33,877 bases of DNA from Pirellulaceae bacterium (GTDB lineage: Bacteria > Planctomycetota > Planctomycetia > Pirellulales > Thermoguttaceae). The stretch covers positions 1-33,877 of the forward strand of contig JAAYCB010000014.1 in NCBI GenBank assembly GCA_012744395.1, read 5' to 3'. Below the pieces are notes generated by a model. It was not told the DNA's origin. It was given only the letters and a program-made list of their open reading frames with translations, and searched no databases. The number at the start of each line of letters is the position of its first letter. The first letter of the stretch is position 1. Both the position numbers and the translations under genes were made by a program. Of the stretch, positions 31,296-33,877 are shown piece after piece.

Positions 31296-31670
31296 GTGGA
31301 GGATTACCAGTTGCTCGACGTCAGCGCGGTCGCCGGACGGACGATTGCCAGACTCACGGTCCGAGAGATCGAGGAGACCAAGATTCAAGACCTGACCAGG
31401 GAGTTCGGATCGCTGGTCGAACAGGTCGGCGCGGGCACCCTGTTGGTCGACCTGGGGACGGTCAGCTTTCTCACCAGCAGTTCGATCGGAGTCTTGATCG
31501 CCATGCTCAAGCGGACTCGGGCGCATGGCGGCCAGATGAAACTCTGCGGGTTGCGGCCGGAAATCCGCGAATTGTTCGCAATCACCCAGATCGACCGCGT
31601 CTTCGAAATCCACGCCCGCGTTGAAGACGCGCTGCCAGACACCACGCCGCGGCAAATGGGCAACCCTTAG
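31296..31670 (+). CDS. STAS-domain protein (anti-sigma-factor antagonist type)
   Basis: The 124-residue protein is a single STAS domain: beta strands TIARLTVREIEE, then TLLVDLGTVSFLTSSSIGVL with the site phosphorylated in SpoIIAA-like proteins (Ser61-Ser63), and GQMKLCGLRPEIRELFAITQIDRVFEIH. In classical members the residue before the Ser is Asp (DSSG); here it is Thr60 (TSSS), with Ile in place of Gly-Leu's first residue. Such proteins bind an anti-sigma kinase or sit in stressosome-like complexes. No kinase or sigma factor gene is adjacent. The GTG at 31296 is chosen because GGAAGGAG stands five bases upstream; an earlier GTG at 31290 overlaps that site. Confidence 0.85.
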   Translation: MEDYQLLDVSAVAGRTIARLTVREIEETKIQDLTREFGSLVEQVGAGTLLVDLGTVSFLTSSSIGVLIAMLKRTRAHGGQMKLCGLRPEIRELFAITQIDRVFEIHARVEDALPDTTPRQMGNP

Positions 31671-31739
31671 CCGCCGGATTTCCAGAAGATCGCACGGACG
31701 CGTGGCGGACTGCCGCCTGCTGCCCGCCGTTGGCGCCCC

Positions 31740-32738
31740 TCACCACGCTTTCGGCGGATTGACGAGTGCGGCGATCGCGCGGACCAGTCCATCCAAGCCC
31801 TGGCCGGTGACGGCGGAAATCAGCAGAACCGGTTTGCCGATGGCGGTTGCCAGTCGTTGGCGCGCCTGTTCGGCTCCGGAGAGATCGGCCTTGGTGACGA
31901 CAGGCAGTTCGGTCCGTTCGCCCAGGTGTGGATCGTAGGCGGCAAGTTCGTCGCGAATCGCCAGATAATTGGCCAGCGGTTCGGACCCATCGGCCGGCTG
32001 CGGCTCAACCAGGTGGATGAGGATTCCCGCCCTTTCGACGTGTCGCAGGAATTCATGGCCGAGCCCCACGCCCTCGTGCGCCCCTTCGATCAGTCCAGGG
32101 ATGTCGGCCATCACGAACGAGCGGTCCAAGTCGATTGGAACGCGGCCCAAGTTGGGGTACTTCGTCGTAAATGGATAAGGGGCGATCTCCGGCTTGGCGC
32201 GAGACAGGCGGCTCAGCAGCGTGCTCTTGCCGGCATTCGGTTTTCCGATCAAGCCGACGTCCGCGATGATCTTCAATTCCAGGCGCAGGGTCCTGACCTC
32301 GGGCGGACCACCGGGCGTCGACTGGCGCGGCGCCCGATTGGTCGAACTCTTGAAATGAAGGTTCCCCCGCCCCCCTTTCCCGCCTCGGGCAACGACCACC
32401 TGATCCCCTTCGTTGGCCAGATCCTTCAGCGCAAAGCCCCGCTCGGCGTCGTAGAGCACGGTCCCCGGCGGGACATCGATCAGCAGGTCGTCGGCCGAGG
32501 CCCCATGGCGTTGCGACCCCTGGCCGGGCCTGCCGCTGGCCGCCTTCCACGACTTGCGACGCACCAATCCGGCCAGACTGTCAACACCGGCCTTCGCCCG
32601 GACAATCACGCTCCCGCCGTCCCCGCCGTCGCCACCATCGGGCCCCCCCCGGGGGACATATTTCTCGCGGCGAAAGCTCACGCAGCCGTCGCCCCCTCTA
32701 CCGGACTCGACCTGGATTACGACTTCGTCGACAAACAT
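31740..32738 (-). CDS. obg: GTPase Obg/CgtA
   Basis: Obg is an essential GTPase of late 50S assembly and stress control. The 332-residue protein has the glycine-rich Obg fold (1-158: VESGRGGDGCVSFRREKYVP, GGPDGGDGGDGG, RGGKGGRGNLHFKS) and a GTPase domain: G1 GLIGKPNAGKST (162-173), switch PYPFTTKYPNLG, G3 DIPGLIEGAHEG (212-223) and the G5-like SAVTGQGLD. The G4 motif, normally NKxD, reads TKAD (282-285), a replacement also found in SRP-type GTPases. There is no C-terminal OCT domain. The gene lies 157 bases downstream of rpmA, the usual neighbour, but a terminator stands between them. Confidence 0.93.
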   Translation of the reverse strand: MFVDEVVIQVESGRGGDGCVSFRREKYVPRGGPDGGDGGDGGSVIVRAKAGVDSLAGLVRRKSWKAASGRPGQGSQRHGASADDLLIDVPPGTVLYDAERGFALKDLANEGDQVVVARGGKGGRGNLHFKSSTNRAPRQSTPGGPPEVRTLRLELKIIADVGLIGKPNAGKSTLLSRLSRAKPEIAPYPFTTKYPNLGRVPIDLDRSFVMADIPGLIEGAHEGVGLGHEFLRHVERAGILIHLVEPQPADGSEPLANYLAIRDELAAYDPHLGERTELPVVTKADLSGAEQARQRLATAIGKPVLLISAVTGQGLDGLVRAIAALVNPPKAW

Positions 32739-32803
32739 AAATGCAGATCTTCACAGTTCGGTGGTGACGGTTGCCTTGCCGTCGCAGCGAACCGGGCCGG
32801 GCA

Positions 32804-32838
32804 AGAGAAAAGGGATGGTTCCTCGAAAGAGCCATCCC
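32804..32838 (-). terminator. Rho-independent terminator after rpmA
   Basis: On the minus strand GGGATGGCTC pairs with GAACCATCCC (10 bp, one wobble, 7-base loop TTTCGAG), followed at once by TTTTCTCTT. It lies 58 bases beyond the rpmA stop and before obg. On the plus strand no T tract follows. Confidence 0.7.
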
Positions 32839-32895
32839 CTCTGGTTTGTCTAGACGGTCGAAAAACGCGGAGGCCCCGCTTTCCCCCAAAGGGCG

Positions 32896-33150
32896 CTATC
32901 CGCTCACCGACTCGACGACGCTGACGCGACGCCCGTTCCGGTCGAACTTCACGTAACCATCGACCAACGCGAAAAGCGTATAGTCGTTGCCGACCCCAAC
33001 ACCCCTGCCAGGGTGGTATTGGGTACCGACCTGGCGAACGAGGATATTTCCAGCTCGCACCTCCTGGCCACCGAATCGCTTCACGCCCCGTCGCTGGGCG
33101 TTGGAGTCGCGACCGTTCCGGCTGGAGCCTTGTCCTTTCTTGTGTGCCAT
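32896..33150 (-). CDS. rpmA: 50S ribosomal protein L27
   Basis: The 84-residue basic protein begins [19 protein letters not shown], the conserved L27 N-terminus that reaches the peptidyl transferase centre, with [20 protein letters not shown] and [20 protein letters not shown] as further signatures. The N-terminus lacks the cleavable extension found in Firmicutes. Usually rplU, rpmA and obg form a set; here rplU is not upstream, and an unknown gene stands there instead. A terminator after rpmA separates it from obg. Confidence 0.95.
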   Translation of the reverse strand: MAHKKGQGSSRNGRDSNAQRRGVKRFGGQEVRAGNILVRQVGTQYHPGRGVGVGNDYTLFALVDGYVKFDRNGRRVSVVESVSG

Positions 33151-33243
33151 TTGCCAATCCTTACCTACTCAACTCATGATTTGCATCAACCGGGCATTCT
33201 CCGCGCCCGTCGACCGACCTGGCGGCTAAGGGAACACCTCTTT

Positions 33244-33877
33244 TTATCGGTAAACCCACTCGTAGTCAACCTGTCCCGGAATTCCATAGCGAATTTCATT
33301 TTCGTCCTCGTAATACTCGTCTCCGGGACGCCAGAAGTTCAATTTGAGCGTCTTGCGAACGAATTTTCGCCCCTTGCCGATCGGGTCTTTGCCGGGCGTG
33401 TACGTCTCCGGCGAGTCCTGCCAATGGTAGGCATTGGTCAGCCCGCGGACATAAATCGAGAAGAAATCGATTCGCGGGTCGATGCCCTGCCACATCGCGA
33501 TGCCCCAGCGGGTCTCGCCCACCGCGATCGGCTCCTTGCCGATCGTCACCGAGTTGTAGAACTCCTTGGCGGGGTCGGCCATCCAATCCGGTCCCGGATC
33601 CTCCCGGGCAATGATCGGACCGAGCGCCAACGGGATCACGCAGTCCGAGTATTCCGTCCCCAACTCGTGGCTTCGCAGGATGAACTTCGGGATCAGTCGC
33701 ACCGGGATGTCGATCCGTTCCCCCGCAAAGGTCCCGTTCGGTTGTTTGACCGGGTGCAGCGCCTGGCCGCGGTTGGTAACCGAGTAAACCATGTACCAGA
33801 TCAATTCTCGCCGCATGTGCCCTTCGGCGGTGGGGATGTCAACCCAAATCATCCGGATCGGCTTGAAGCTGAACTCC
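33244..33877 (-). CDS. Conserved hypothetical protein, 3' part only
   Basis: The frame is open to the right edge of the window: codons before the first internal ATG (33852) read EFSFKPIR and continue, so the true start lies outside. About 211 residues are seen. The visible part is beta-rich and has WYMVYSVTNRGQALHPVKQP, FILRSHELGTEYSDCVIPLA and FFSIYVRGLTNAYHWQDSPE; aromatic residues and Asp/Glu are frequent and the end (DENEIRYGIPGQVDYEWVYR) is acidic. No membrane helix is seen in this portion. I associate this type with unnamed planctomycete proteins, perhaps of the cell envelope, but no function can be given. rpmA follows 93 bases downstream on the same strand. Confidence 0.75.
   Translation of the reverse strand, partial: EFSFKPIRMIWVDIPTAEGHMRRELIWYMVYSVTNRGQALHPVKQPNGTFAGERIDIPVRLIPKFILRSHELGTEYSDCVIPLALGPIIAREDPGPDWMADPAKEFYNSVTIGKEPIAVGETRWGIAMWQGIDPRIDFFSIYVRGLTNAYHWQDSPETYTPGKDPIGKGRKFVRKTLKLNFWRPGDEYYEDENEIRYGIPGQVDYEWVYR

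Noticed and set aside
33176..33189. ATGAT-TTGC-ATCAA, one mismatch from the FNR-type box, between rpmA and the gene at 33244
   Set aside because: One mismatch in 10 defined bases, a housekeeping ribosomal gene downstream and no second supporting signal; probably chance.

Overview
The window is a GC-rich chromosomal segment that reads as Planctomycetota, probably Pirellulales-like. The case rests on gene content: a 60-residue membrane protein of a type I associate with planctomycetes, DapL instead of the DapC/D/E route, an AroH-type chorismate mutase, an McsA/McsB pair, weak ribosome binding sites, and a FabF/FabZ/ACP/FabG/FabZ set with an enlarged ACP. This is family knowledge, not a database match. 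I see no rRNA, tRNA, CRISPR array, insertion sequence or prophage gene.

Layout. 1-1591 (minus): 5' part of a secreted discoidin-domain protein that runs off the left edge. 1914-3634 (plus): rluB and pyrK, coupled by a GTGA overlap. 3648-5409 (minus): rpsT and a TPR protein. 5644-7173: cobA-hemD fusion. 7198-9425: small membrane protein (minus), class-V aminotransferase-fold protein and coaD (plus). 9439-11167 (minus): mcsA-mcsB, with a near-consensus promoter and a structured leader. 11559-14444 (plus): trpE and an enolase-superfamily protein with altered catalytic residues. 14465-17845 (minus): Tat-exported TIM-barrel protein, CPBP membrane protease, short hybrid cluster protein. 18182-18871 (plus): Crp/Fnr regulator divergent from hcp, with a perfect FNR-type box between them. 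18872-20098: 1.2 kb without a convincing gene but with promoters and several stem-loops on the minus strand. 20099-23933 (minus): five-gene fatty-acid-synthase-like operon. 24363-29014 (plus): aroH, dapL and a three-gene ABC-2 exporter. 29253-31670 (plus): sugar-isomerase-like TIM barrel coupled to a UbiA/EboC-like prenyltransferase, then a STAS protein. 31740-33877 (minus): obg, rpmA and the 3' part of an unknown gene.

How the genes work together. Most of the window is housekeeping: ribosome (rpsT, rpmA, rluB, obg), cofactors (coaD, cobA-hemD), aromatic amino acids (trpE, aroH), lysine/peptidoglycan precursor (dapL), pyrimidines (pyrK) and protein quality control (mcsAB). Three sets look like local systems: the hcp/regulator pair (nitrosative or redox stress), the fab-like operon (a dedicated acyl chain on a special ACP), and the TIM-barrel/prenyltransferase pair.

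The most interesting signals are: (i) the FNR-type box, placed at -41.5 relative to a possible hcp promoter and matched by an E..SR recognition helix in the adjacent regulator; (ii) an enolase-superfamily protein with the second catalytic lysine replaced by Asp; (iii) an ACP with about 45 extra residues inserted before its last helix, in an operon with twin hot-dog dehydratases; (iv) a structured gene-free region with a consensus minus-strand promoter that could encode an RNA.
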